Shown: positions 1 through 7,246 of the stretch, in pieces
Layout of the letters: every line of letters begins with the position of its first letter
Position numbering within the stretch: the stretch's first letter is position 1
Source: Clostridiales bacterium
Lineage (GTDB): Bacteria; Bacillota; Clostridia; Lachnospirales; WQUN01
NCBI GenBank assembly: GCA_031269415.1
Contig: JAISZF010000157.1
Span: forward strand, 1 to 12,009
DNA: 12,009 nucleotides
Direction: 5' to 3'
Notes under the pieces: model-generated
The model's input: the letters and a program-made list of their open reading frames with translations, nothing else
Databases searched by the model: none
What the model was told of the DNA's origin: nothing
Position numbers and translations under genes: made by a program

Positions 1-1
1 C

Positions 2-535
2 CCGCAAGCCGCCGTCTATTGGCTGGCCCGGATGCTGGAAGGCGGGGAGGATCCGCTGTATATCGCGCGGCGCGTAACGCGCTTCGCCAGCGAGGATATC
101 GGTCTGGCGGACAGCAAGGCGCTGGAGATCTCAATTGCGGCGTATCAGGCTTGTCACTATATCGGAATGCCCGAATGCGGCGTCCATCTGACTCACGCGG
201 TGGTATACTGCAGCCTGGCGCCCAAATCGAACAGTTTATACATGGCCTATGACGCCGCGAGCGAAGACGCTCTCCAAACCTTAGCCGAGCCGGCGCCGCT
301 TCAGATCCGCAACGCCCCGACGCGGCTGATGAAGGAACTGGATTACGGGAAAGGCTACAAATACGCTCACGACTTTGACGACAAACTGACTGACCTGCAA
401 TGTCTGCCAGATAAATTGCAAGGTCGGGAATATTATGTGCCGACAGGTCAAGGCCATGAGGCTCGGTTTAAGGAACGCTTGGAAAGGATCAACCAGTGGA
501 AGCACGAACATATAAACGATCATACCGAAAAATAG
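2..535 (+). CDS. rarA: Replication-associated recombination protein A, C-terminal part (partial)
   Basis: This is the 3' end of a gene that begins before the window. The reading frame is open from base 2 and ends with TAG at 533-535. RarA (also called MgsA) is a cytoplasmic AAA+ ATPase of the clamp-loader type that acts at stalled replication forks. The AAA+ core with its Walker motifs would lie upstream, so only the C-terminal domain is seen. Its first residues (VYWLARMLEGGEDPLYIARR, then RFASEDIGLAD) are the family's most conserved C-terminal block. Near the end, LPDKLQG-REYYVPT-GQGHE is the usual RarA tail, and the length after it is normal, so the 3' end looks intact. No terminator is visible after the stop. 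The next genes on this strand are a gene remnant and the VIT-VWA gene, with no functional link apparent. Identification is by recognised family motifs. Confidence 0.93.
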   Translation, partial: PQAAVYWLARMLEGGEDPLYIARRVTRFASEDIGLADSKALEISIAAYQACHYIGMPECGVHLTHAVVYCSLAPKSNSLYMAYDAASEDALQTLAEPAPLQIRNAPTRLMKELDYGKGYKYAHDFDDKLTDLQCLPDKLQGREYYVPTGQGHEARFKERLERINQWKHEHINDHTEK

Positions 536-609
536 ATTCTATGAATACCACAAGGCAAACCCTGCGCGAGCGATCAGAGCGGATATTTCCGTTCCGGGGG
601 AGTGATTGA

Positions 610-687
610 ATGATTAGCCGTCAGTTTAACACTACAGGTCTATGTGTTCCCGAATATGATTATATGCGATGCCAAATAATTTCATAG
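610..687 (+). pseudogene. Remnant of an AAA-ATPase-like gene (PF09820 type), N-terminal end only
   Basis: A 25-residue frame starts with ATG at 610, follows GGGGGAG (596-602) with 7 bases between, and stops at TAG 685-687. Its first 19 residues read MISRQFNTTGLCVPEYDYM. This matches the conserved start of the AAA-ATPase-like family (F-N-T-T-G-x-C-x-P-E-x-x-Y-M), whose members run to several hundred residues and have a P-loop soon after this motif. After the YM the similarity stops and a stop codon follows, so everything downstream has been lost. The gene at 7288 has the same opening (FNT-G-C-PE-DYM), so the window holds two broken members of one family. A translated short peptide cannot be excluded, but no function is expected. 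Confidence 0.6.
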
Positions 688-801
688 GCTTTAGAGACGT
701 TGAAATTACTACATAAAACTGTTGACAATGCCAGCTCTCAATGCAGATGGTGTATCAGCAGAGCTGAAGCGTCAGTCACGTTTTCAAAAAGGAGGAACGT
801 T
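688..801 (+). other. Leader region of the VIT-VWA gene, with a 7-bp inverted repeat
   Basis: The region between the AAA remnant and the VIT-VWA start contains an inverted repeat, CAGCTCT (732-738) and AGAGCTG (760-766), with 21 bases between. A TTGACA lies at 722-727, but I see no convincing -10 element 16-18 bases after it, so I do not call a promoter. The whole stretch is open in frame with the downstream gene from 700, but its translation resembles nothing in VIT proteins. It most likely holds the untranslated leader and an unidentified promoter. Confidence 0.3.
789..795 (+). promoter_or_regulatory. Ribosome binding site that fixes the VIT-VWA start
   Basis: AAGGAGG, a full match to the anti-Shine-Dalgarno sequence, lies 6 bases before ATG 802. 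No comparable site precedes the upstream in-frame ATG at 700, so 802 is preferred. Confidence 0.85.
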
Positions 802-3192
802 ATGAGTCAGTCCAACCCCGGTCTACAATCCGTCTCAATCCGCGGAAGCGCGGTGGGCAATGTTTTCATGGCGGATATTCAACAGATATTTATTAACGAC
901 AGCGATCGTAACATAGAATTTCTGTATACCTTCCCCATTCCGGCGGACGCTTCCGTAACCGCGTTCTCGGCGAAAACCGCGCGGGGTTCTTTCAAAGGCG
1001 CGGTGGAAGAACGGGAGACCGCCTTGTCTCGCTATCAGGACGCCGTCACGGCGGGCGACAGCGCGTTTATGCTGGAAAGCCACAGAGACAATATATTTCA
1101 GGTTTCATTGGGTAATGTGGATAAGGGAGAAACAACGGAAGTGAATATCTCATACCTGCAGGATCTGAAGATCTCCGGCAATGAGATTCGGCTCGTAATA
1201 CCCACATTGGTGGGGATGCGGTATATTCCCGGCATACCCGTCGGCAAACGTGAGGGCATGGGTATGGCGCTTCCCACGGCTCAGGTTCCCGACGCCGATT
1301 TTATCACCCCCGAGCGCGGTGAAACCGACTATAGGGGCGAAATAGAGATTCAACTAACGCTGGACAGCGAGATACGATCCATTACCTCGCCGTCGCATTC
1401 TATCGTGACGCGCGTAACGCCTGAAACCGCCTCCGCGCGGCTCGCGGAAGCGACGAAAATGAATTCGGACTTCGTTCTGAACATCACTCTGGCGGAAGAG
1501 GTTCGCGATACTTATTTAACCGCCGGGCAAAACGGCGAGTACTTTTCGTATGTGTCATTTACGCCCCGGCTGCCCGCCCGCGCCGTGAGGCAGCCGAAAG
1601 AATTCCTGTTTATGATAGACGTCTCCGGTTCCATGACCGGGGCGAACATCAAGAGCGCGAAACGCGCACTGAAACTCTGCCTTAGAAATATGGAGGATGG
1701 GGACAGGTTTAATATTATCGCCTTTGAATCCTATTTTGCCGCGTTCGCGCCCGAAAGCGTCCCGTATGACGCCGTTAATTTCGATAAAGCGAACCTCTGG
1801 GCGGACGCGCTCTTCACGAAGGGCGGCACTGAGATACTGGTCGCGCTGCGCTACGCGGTTGAAAGCGCGGCCAAATCATCCGAATGGGAAAGCGTAATCC
1901 TGCTGCTGACAGACGGTCAGGTTGGGAATGAGGACGAGTTGATAGAGTTTGTGAAAAAGTCGTTTAAAGGCCGCGTCTTTACGCTGGGCATTGATACGAA
2001 CGTCAACGACAGTTTTCTGAGTAAGCTGGCGGATGTGGCCGACGGATTCGCTGAATTCTATTATCCCGACGGGGATGAGGATTTAGACAGAAAGGTGGTA
2101 AAACAGTTCCTTCGTTCGGATTCGCCCGTTTTGAAGGACATTAAGGTTTCGGACGGCTGCGAGACCGCCGCCGCGCTTCCCCAAACACTGTACGGCCGGG
2201 AACGCCGCCGTATACTCTTCAGATCTAAGCGTCGCGCCGAACCCTTTGAAATATCCGGCGATAACGGCGATGAAACGGTAACTCTCCGCTTTTCCCCGTC
2301 GGAAATCCAAACCGGCGAGCTGCTCAGTAAAATGTGGGCGCGGCAAAGAATTGGGAGTATGGAAACGGAGCATATGGGAATCAGCCCGCGCCATATGAAA
2401 CACGCGAACGCGCGAATCGTTGAGGTCAGCAAGAAATACGGGGTTCTGTGCCGATACACGAATTTTATCGCCGTCGACGAACGTGACGAGAAATTCAGGC
2501 AATTCCCCATCGCCGCGCCGATCCCTGTGGAACCTCCAATGATCCCAATGTCAGGCGCCGCTCCTGCCGCGGCTATGAGAGCCCCGTCGCCCGCTCTGTT
2601 CGCCCGGGAATCCCCAAGATTCAGTATGTCGGCGATCCTGAAAAGAAAACCGCGGAACAAAAAATCCAACTTCGCGCCCCTCGCCGATATGGAGCCGCAA
2701 GCCGCGAGTTCGTATACCGGAGATTTCAGTTGGGATATAGGCGGCGTGTACAGGCATATGACCACGCTGGGATCGGGATTGGAAGCCTTTTGCGAAAAGA
2801 ACCTGCGGGATATTCTTCGATCCCTGGCAAAAGACACGATTGACTTTGAGGCGGTATTTTTCCAATTGGACTGGATCCTGTCCAAAGCATGGGATCTGTG
2901 GAATGACGCGGAATGGCTGGCTCTGCGGGGCAAACTGCTGGACGGCCTGAACCACGCCGGCTTAGTTCAATATCTCACGGCGCAGATAGCCGCGGAGCAG
3001 AATATGGACGGTTCCTTTGGGCATTGCGAAGCTTTAAGAAAGCGGCTCACCATCCTGGCGTTGTCGAAGATGACCGGAGACGACACATATCTGTACGGCA
3101 GGCAGATTCGGAAGGCGTTTGCTTGGGCGGATCGCGAGGATTGGAGCGCCGCGCCCGAAGAAAAACGCGGGCTGGACGGTATGAGAGCCTGA
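802..3192 (+). CDS. VIT domain and von Willebrand factor A domain protein
   Basis: The product is 796 residues when started at ATG 802, which has the perfect ribosome binding site. Residues about 8-125 form a VIT (vault protein inter-alpha-trypsin) domain, seen in NVFMADIQQIF, the YTFPIP motif and the R-Y-x-D-A motif. Residues about 268-440 are a VWA domain with a complete metal-ion-dependent adhesion site: D273-x-S275-x-S277, T343 and D371. Two further blocks typical of VIT-VWA proteins follow, MWARQRI (511-517) and KYGVLCRYTNFIAVD (545-559). A linker rich in Pro, Ala and Met (about 568-605) leads to a C-terminal helical region (about 640-796). That region contains EQNMDGSFG (732-740), which recalls the Q-x-x-(D/N)-G-S-W motif at the end of eukaryotic VWA5A and PARP4. 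There is no signal peptide or membrane segment, so the protein is probably cytoplasmic and may bind partners through its metal site. It is a single-gene unit with its own terminator. The exact role is unknown. Confidence 0.9.
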   Translation: MSQSNPGLQSVSIRGSAVGNVFMADIQQIFINDSDRNIEFLYTFPIPADASVTAFSAKTARGSFKGAVEERETALSRYQDAVTAGDSAFMLESHRDNIFQVSLGNVDKGETTEVNISYLQDLKISGNEIRLVIPTLVGMRYIPGIPVGKREGMGMALPTAQVPDADFITPERGETDYRGEIEIQLTLDSEIRSITSPSHSIVTRVTPETASARLAEATKMNSDFVLNITLAEEVRDTYLTAGQNGEYFSYVSFTPRLPARAVRQPKEFLFMIDVSGSMTGANIKSAKRALKLCLRNMEDGDRFNIIAFESYFAAFAPESVPYDAVNFDKANLWADALFTKGGTEILVALRYAVESAAKSSEWESVILLLTDGQVGNEDELIEFVKKSFKGRVFTLGIDTNVNDSFLSKLADVADGFAEFYYPDGDEDLDRKVVKQFLRSDSPVLKDIKVSDGCETAAALPQTLYGRERRRILFRSKRRAEPFEISGDNGDETVTLRFSPSEIQTGELLSKMWARQRIGSMETEHMGISPRHMKHANARIVEVSKKYGVLCRYTNFIAVDERDEKFRQFPIAAPIPVEPPMIPMSGAAPAAAMRAPSPALFARESPRFSMSAILKRKPRNKKSNFAPLADMEPQAASSYTGDFSWDIGGVYRHMTTLGSGLEAFCEKNLRDILRSLAKDTIDFEAVFFQLDWILSKAWDLWNDAEWLALRGKLLDGLNHAGLVQYLTAQIAAEQNMDGSFGHCEALRKRLTILALSKMTGDDTYLYGRQIRKAFAWADREDWSAAPEEKRGLDGMRA

Positions 3193-3200
3193 ATTCCGCG

Positions 3201-3237
3201 AAAAGCCCTGTAAACTTAGAGTTTACAGGGCTTTTTT
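3201..3237 (+). terminator. Strong intrinsic terminator between convergent genes
   Basis: A perfect 16-bp stem (3201-3216 with 3220-3235) closes on a 3-base loop and is followed by a T tract (3232-3237, partly inside the stem). It starts 8 bases after the VIT-VWA stop. Read on the minus strand, the same hairpin lies after potD and ends with four T residues from the stem, so it may also stop the pot operon, though less efficiently. Confidence 0.95.
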
Positions 3238-3260
3238 ATCAATCACCATGAATTTTTCCG

Positions 3261-4424
3261 TTATTCCATCCCGGAGGCCGTCTTGAACGCCGTCCAGATC
3301 TGCTCATGCTTCTCATTGGCCTCGGCGCTGATATTTTCAATCATTTCCATGTCCGAGTTGAACCCGTCGGGCAGCGTCAGGAATTCCTTGTATTCCGGGC
3401 TGATTAAGGGATCGGACGCGGAGAAAGTGCTGTAGTAGCCTAAATATTCAAAGCATCGGGCGCCGCGCTCCGGGTCGAGTATATAGTCGAGGAAGGCATA
3501 CGCGGCCTCCGCGTTCGGCGCGTTGGAGGGAATGAATCCGGCCATGATGCCGAAGCCTATGCCCTCCTCCGGGAATACGACCCGCAGATCCGGATTCTCC
3601 AATTTCGCTGAGGTCGCCTGCGAGGTATAGAAAATACCCGCCGATATTTCCCCGGAAAGCAGATCGTTCTGCAGAGCGTCGTCTTTGATTACGCGTATAT
3701 TCGGCGCTAATTCGACCAGCTTGTCGCCGGCTTTCTGTATGGTATCCAAATCGTTTGTGTTAAAGCTCTCGCCGAGGACCTTCAGCGCCACGCCGTTTAT
3801 GACCCGATAATTGGCGATCAGCCCGACGCTGTCTTTCAAACTCGCGTCCCATAGATCGCCGTATCCCTTAATATCCAGCGAAACGACCGACGGATCGTAC
3901 AGCAAAGTAAGCACGCCCGCTCCGTAGGGTACCGTATATTCGTTCGCGGGGTCGTAAAACTGCCCCTGATACATGGGATTAATATTCCCGTAATTGGAAA
4001 GCTTGGACGCGTCCAGCTTCTGAACCAGATTTTCGGCCACGGCGGTTTCAATAATATAGTCGTCCGCTATTACCAAATCGTAATCGCCGCCGTTCGCCGT
4101 TTGCAGCTTAGCCAGCATTGTTTCGTCTGTGTCAAAATTTATATAGTCGATCTTGACGCCGCTGTCGGATTCAAAACCGTCCAAAATCTCTTGCGGGAAC
4201 ATGCCCTCCCATGTATACAGGTTCAACTGCCCGCCGGTCTCCGCTCCCGATGATTCCTCCGACCGCGCTTCCGCCGATTCGGACGCTGCCGCGGACTCCT
4301 CCGCGACCGCTTCCGCCGCTTGTTCGGACGAAAGCGTAACCTGCTGCGTGGTGTTCTGAGAAACGCAGGATACCGAAGAAATAGTTACTGCCGCGCACAC
4401 TAGCGCTAACACGCGTTTATTCAT
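3261..4424 (-). CDS. potD: PotD-like substrate-binding lipoprotein of an ABC importer
   Basis: This is a 387-residue solute-binding protein of the PotD/PotF family, likely anchored outside the membrane to deliver a ligand to PotB and PotC. Residues 1-20 are a signal peptide ending in SVS-C20. Cys20 is the probable lipid site, although position -3 is Ser, not the usual Leu. Residues about 34-65 are a linker of mostly Ser, Ala and Glu, and the binding fold starts at 66 with LNLYTWEG. PotD landmarks include ETMLAKLQT, YDLVIADDYI, VPYGAG and the AAYAFLDYIL-DPE block. By eye against E. coli PotD, several ligand contacts are changed: Asp168 is N205, Glu171 is V208, Trp255 is G292, Asp257 is M294, Tyr37 is M75 and Ser83 is D121, while W72 and Y123 are kept. 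The start ATG overlaps the potC stop by one base (TAATG). An AAGGAGG site lies inside the end of potC, pointing to coupled translation. The family is certain, but polyamine as the substrate is not. Confidence 0.87.
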   Translation of the reverse strand: MNKRVLALVCAAVTISSVSCVSQNTTQQVTLSSEQAAEAVAEESAAASESAEARSEESSGAETGGQLNLYTWEGMFPQEILDGFESDSGVKIDYINFDTDETMLAKLQTANGGDYDLVIADDYIIETAVAENLVQKLDASKLSNYGNINPMYQGQFYDPANEYTVPYGAGVLTLLYDPSVVSLDIKGYGDLWDASLKDSVGLIANYRVINGVALKVLGESFNTNDLDTIQKAGDKLVELAPNIRVIKDDALQNDLLSGEISAGIFYTSQATSAKLENPDLRVVFPEEGIGFGIMAGFIPSNAPNAEAAYAFLDYILDPERGARCFEYLGYYSTFSASDPLISPEYKEFLTLPDGFNSDMEMIENISAEANEKHEQIWTAFKTASGME

Positions 4425-5233
4425 TAATTTATTACCTCCTTATTTTTATCAGCCTTTACACGGCTTTTCCGCTCGCTGCCGATTACGGACGATAACCCGC
4501 CCATTATAACCGTGATCAGGAACAAAATTGTACACAGCGCGTTGGTTTTCGGCGTAACACCCGTCTTGATCTGCGTGTAGATCTTAATCGGCAGTGTATT
4601 GGTGTTCACGCCTGTGACAAACACACTGATAATCACGTCGTCCATGCTCATGGCGACCGCCAGCAGCATGCCGGATACGACCGCCGGTACAATCAACGGC
4701 AGCGTTATGTCAAAAAACGCCCTCAATTCCCCCGCTCCCAAATCACGCGCGGCTTCCACGTAACTCTTATCCATTCCCGCCAGCCTGGCTTTAACCAGCA
4801 ACAGTATATACGGCACGCAGAAAGCCGTATGCGCGATAACAAGCGTCGTCATTCCGAACGGCAGCCGTATAAGCGAAAAGAACGCCAGAAACACCATGCC
4901 CAGAATAATTTCGGGAACCATGATGGGCAAAGTGGCGGCATATTCCATCACCGCCGCGCCGCGCAGTTTAGCGCGGGACATGCCGACCGCGCCCAGCGTG
5001 CCTATAACAGCCGCCAAAACGGCGCTGATCGCCGCCAGTATAACCGAATTGCGCAGCGCCTCAAACATGGACCTGTCACGGATCAGCTCGCCGTACCAGC
5101 GCAGGGAGAAACCGCTCCACACACTGGTCAGTTTGTTTTCATTGAATGAATATATGATAACCAAAAGAATCGGCAAATACATAACAAATAATATAAACGT
5201 GATATATATGCCGGAGAGCGGTAATTTTTTCAT
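4424..5233 (-). CDS. potC: ABC importer permease, PotC family
   Basis: This is a 269-residue inner-membrane permease that pairs with PotB to form the channel of the importer. Hydrophobic segments begin at about residue 8, and six membrane helices are expected, as in the family. The cytoplasmic EAA loop, which docks on the ATPase, is clear at residues 160-182 (EAARDLGAGELRAFF, then LPLIVP). The length is normal for PotC (about 260-270). Its ATG overlaps the potB stop by four bases (ATGA), and its TAA shares one base with the potD start, so these three genes are almost certainly translated in a coupled way. The tail after the last helix is rich in Lys and Arg, which fits a cytoplasmic C terminus. 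Assignment to PotC, not PotB, rests on its position and its MKKLPLS-type start. Confidence 0.93.
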   Translation of the reverse strand: MKKLPLSGIYITFILFVMYLPILLVIIYSFNENKLTSVWSGFSLRWYGELIRDRSMFEALRNSVILAAISAVLAAVIGTLGAVGMSRAKLRGAAVMEYAATLPIMVPEIILGMVFLAFFSLIRLPFGMTTLVIAHTAFCVPYILLLVKARLAGMDKSYVEAARDLGAGELRAFFDITLPLIVPAVVSGMLLAVAMSMDDVIISVFVTGVNTNTLPIKIYTQIKTGVTPKTNALCTILFLITVIMGGLSSVIGSERKSRVKADKNKEVIN

Positions 5234-6093
5234 ACCAAACCCTCCAATTTGTCCGAATGTGAGAGTTTGCGGTAGAAAAACAGGAACAGTGTGGTCAGAA
5301 TCATCAGTATCACGCTCAGCGCGGCGGCAAACGGCCAGTCATGCACGCGCATTAACTGCTCCTGAATCAGGTTCCCCACCAGAACAACCTTATTGCCCCC
5401 CAATATATCGGCGATAAAATATAAGCCCATGCTTGGGATAAACGTCAGCACAATACCGGAATACAGCCCGGGCATCGTAAGCGGCAGGCTTACGGTCAGA
5501 AAAGCCCTGAATCGCGAAGCGCCCAAATCGCGCGCGGCTTCCACCAGTTCCCAGTCCATTTTTTCCGCGCTGGCGTACACCGAATAGATCATAAACGGCA
5601 GCAGCGCGTAGATCATGCCCACCGCCACCGCGGGGTATGTGTATAGCAGTTTCAGCGGCTTATCGGTAATGCCCAGCGCCATGAGGATACTGTCCAGCGA
5701 CCCATTCGCCCTGAACACAATAATCCAGCCGTACATCCGCATCAGGCTGCTGGTCCAGAACGGAATTATCAGAAGCATCATGCAGCGCCCGCGCCAAACC
5801 GGCGGCAGCTTTGCCATAAAATAACCCGCGGGGTACCCCGCCAGCACAGTAAACAATGTCGTGATAAACGCCAGACGTAAGGACTGTTTAAATGTTTCCA
5901 GATATACCGGCTCTAAAATATGCAGGTAGTTCCTTAGCGTCAATTCATTCGTAATGCCCCAGCTCTCATCCCGAACCAAAAAACTCATGACCAGCATATA
6001 GATCAGAGGCCCTGCTATAAAAGCCACCGTAAATATGTACATGGGCAGTACGGCGGCTATCGCGGCGCGTTTATCCCTTTTGATCGCCTTCAT
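5230..6093 (-). CDS. potB: ABC importer permease, PotB family
   Basis: This is a 287-residue membrane permease and the partner of PotC. The N terminus is basic (KAIKRDKRA) and is followed by a first membrane helix (about 12-38). The segment at 103-128 (MMLLIIPFWTSSLMRMYGWI) is the highly conserved PotB block. The EAA loop for contact with the ATPase lies at 185-208 (EAARDLGASRFRAF, LPLTMPG). Six membrane helices are expected, with the last at about 255-274. The length matches the family. The start codon overlaps the potA stop by four bases, and the stop overlaps the potC start by four bases. The substrate follows from the binding protein and is therefore uncertain. Confidence 0.94.
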   Translation of the reverse strand: MKAIKRDKRAAIAAVLPMYIFTVAFIAGPLIYMLVMSFLVRDESWGITNELTLRNYLHILEPVYLETFKQSLRLAFITTLFTVLAGYPAGYFMAKLPPVWRGRCMMLLIIPFWTSSLMRMYGWIIVFRANGSLDSILMALGITDKPLKLLYTYPAVAVGMIYALLPFMIYSVYASAEKMDWELVEAARDLGASRFRAFLTVSLPLTMPGLYSGIVLTFIPSMGLYFIADILGGNKVVLVGNLIQEQLMRVHDWPFAAALSVILMILTTLFLFFYRKLSHSDKLEGLV

Positions 6094-7103
6094 AATTCTT
6101 CCCCCGCGTCGTTGTCTTTGACGATAATCTCGCTGGCGGCGTCCCAGCTTACGTAAACATTCTGCCCGGGCGTTAACGGGGAATCAATGCCGTGACGGCT
6201 GGATACAACCTCCGCGCCGCTTAGGTTCAGCCTGGCGGATATACGGAGCATTCCCCCGGCAAACCGCTTATCCGTTACGACGCCCTCCAATCCACGCGAA
6301 TGTTCGGAATACGGCTCCAACACAATATTCTCGCTTCGCACGGCGATTGTCTCATTTGGAGTCATCGGCGATACAGCCGGGACGCCGCGCAGGATATTGG
6401 CGCTTCCCACGAATCTGGCGACATAACTCGTATACGGCGCGTCATAGATTTCAGACGCGCTGCCCGTCTGCTCAAGCAGCCCGCCGCGCATAACCGCGAT
6501 GCGGTCCGACATGTTCAGCGCCTCTTCCTGATCGTGGGTAATATATATGAAAGCTATGCCCAATTCCCGCTGCAGGCGTTTCAATTCCAACTGCATCTGG
6601 CGGCGCAGTTGAAGATCCAAAGCGCCCAGCGGCTCATCCAGCAGCAGAAGTTTCGGACGGCTAATCACCGCACGCGCGATAGCCACGCGCTGCCTTTGCC
6701 CGCCGGATAGCTCAGCCGGCATACGTTTCGCGTATTCATCCATGCGCACCAGCCGCAGCGCGTCAGTCACGCGCTGTTTTATCTCATTTTTATGTACGGA
6801 CCTGATACGCAGGCTGTACCCCACATTAGCCTCCACGTTCATATGCGGGAACAGCGCGTAGTTTTGAAACACAGTGTTTACATCGCGTTTATTCGGTTCC
6901 GTGTCGGTAATATCACGCTCATCTAAAAAAACCCGGCCCGAATCGGGCTGCTCCAACCCGGCTATAATCCGCAGCGTGGTGGTCTTACCGCAGCCGGAAG
7001 AACCCAGCAGCGTAATAAACTCCCCCGCCCCCACAGTAAGGCTGACACCATTCAGCACCTTAGTATTGTCAAAAGCCTTTGTGATGCTCTCTAAGCGCAG
7101 CAA
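6090..7103 (-). CDS. potA: ABC importer ATP-binding protein, PotA family
   Basis: This is a 337-residue cytoplasmic ATPase that powers the importer. All nucleotide-binding motifs are intact: Walker A GSSGCGKTT (34-42), Q-loop Gln79 in VFQNYALFPH, signature LSGGQ (131-135), Walker B LLLLDEP with D155 and E156, D-loop ALD (160-162) and switch His189 in ITHDQ. The C-terminal third carries the TOBE-type regulatory domain usual in PotA and MalK (VRSENIVLEP and onward). It is the first gene of the operon and overlaps potB by four bases. The start is doubtful. The only in-frame initiator after the upstream stop is TTG at 7103, 16 bases from the GGAGGGG site (7120-7126). An ATG at 7119 directly abuts that site but is in another frame. 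The family normally starts within a few residues of this point, so little or nothing of the protein is missing. Confidence 0.93.
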   Translation of the reverse strand: MLRLESITKAFDNTKVLNGVSLTVGAGEFITLLGSSGCGKTTTLRIIAGLEQPDSGRVFLDERDITDTEPNKRDVNTVFQNYALFPHMNVEANVGYSLRIRSVHKNEIKQRVTDALRLVRMDEYAKRMPAELSGGQRQRVAIARAVISRPKLLLLDEPLGALDLQLRRQMQLELKRLQRELGIAFIYITHDQEEALNMSDRIAVMRGGLLEQTGSASEIYDAPYTSYVARFVGSANILRGVPAVSPMTPNETIAVRSENIVLEPYSEHSRGLEGVVTDKRFAGGMLRISARLNLSGAEVVSSRHGIDSPLTPGQNVYVSWDAASEIIVKDNDAGEEL

Positions 7104-7119
7104 CGCGTTCGTCTATCAT

Positions 7120-7126
7120 CCCCTCC
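7120..7126 (-). promoter_or_regulatory. Probable ribosome binding site of potA, with unusual spacing
   Basis: GGAGGGG on the minus strand is the only strong site before potA. It lies 16 bases from the in-frame TTG, longer than the usual 5-9, and directly abuts an out-of-frame ATG (7117-7119). This makes the potA start uncertain. Confidence 0.5.
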
Positions 7127-7169
7127 GAATCTAAAAACCTATCTGAAATGTAATCCGTATCCGCAGTAA

Positions 7170-7198
7170 ATAATAGAAAATTTAGTGGGTGATGTCAA
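7170..7198 (-). promoter_or_regulatory. Sigma-A type promoter of the pot operon
   Basis: Read on the minus strand, TTGACA (7193-7198) and TATTAT (7170-7175) are separated by exactly 17 bases, close to the full consensus. Transcription would start near 7163, giving a leader of about 60 bases before potA. No operator or riboswitch fold is evident in that leader. Confidence 0.85.
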
Positions 7199-7246
7199 GT
7201 GAATATATTTTCTTATTTTCTTGTCGTTTATGATTCCGACTTGGTA

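Noticed and set aside
541..609. 22-codon frame between rarA and the AAA remnant, ending directly before ATG 610
   Set aside because: It has no ribosome binding site and no recognisable similarity, and frames of this length arise by chance.
722..755. Promoter from TTGACA 722-727
   Set aside because: At 16-18 bases spacing the -10 position reads AGATGG or similar, far from TATAAT.
700..801. N-terminal extension of the VIT-VWA protein from ATG 700
   Set aside because: The 34 extra residues do not resemble VIT proteins and no ribosome binding site precedes 700, whereas ATG 802 has a perfect AAGGAGG site 6 bases upstream.
2061..2933. Long open frame (290 codons) on the minus strand inside the VIT-VWA gene
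   Set aside because: It lies opposite a well-supported gene, its translation is rich in Arg and Ser with no recognisable domain, and GC-biased codons on the other strand create such open frames.
4153..4359. Plus-strand Ser/Asp-rich open frame opposite the start of potD
   Set aside because: It is the complement of the low-complexity Ser/Ala/Glu linker of the PotD-like protein, which avoids stops in several frames.
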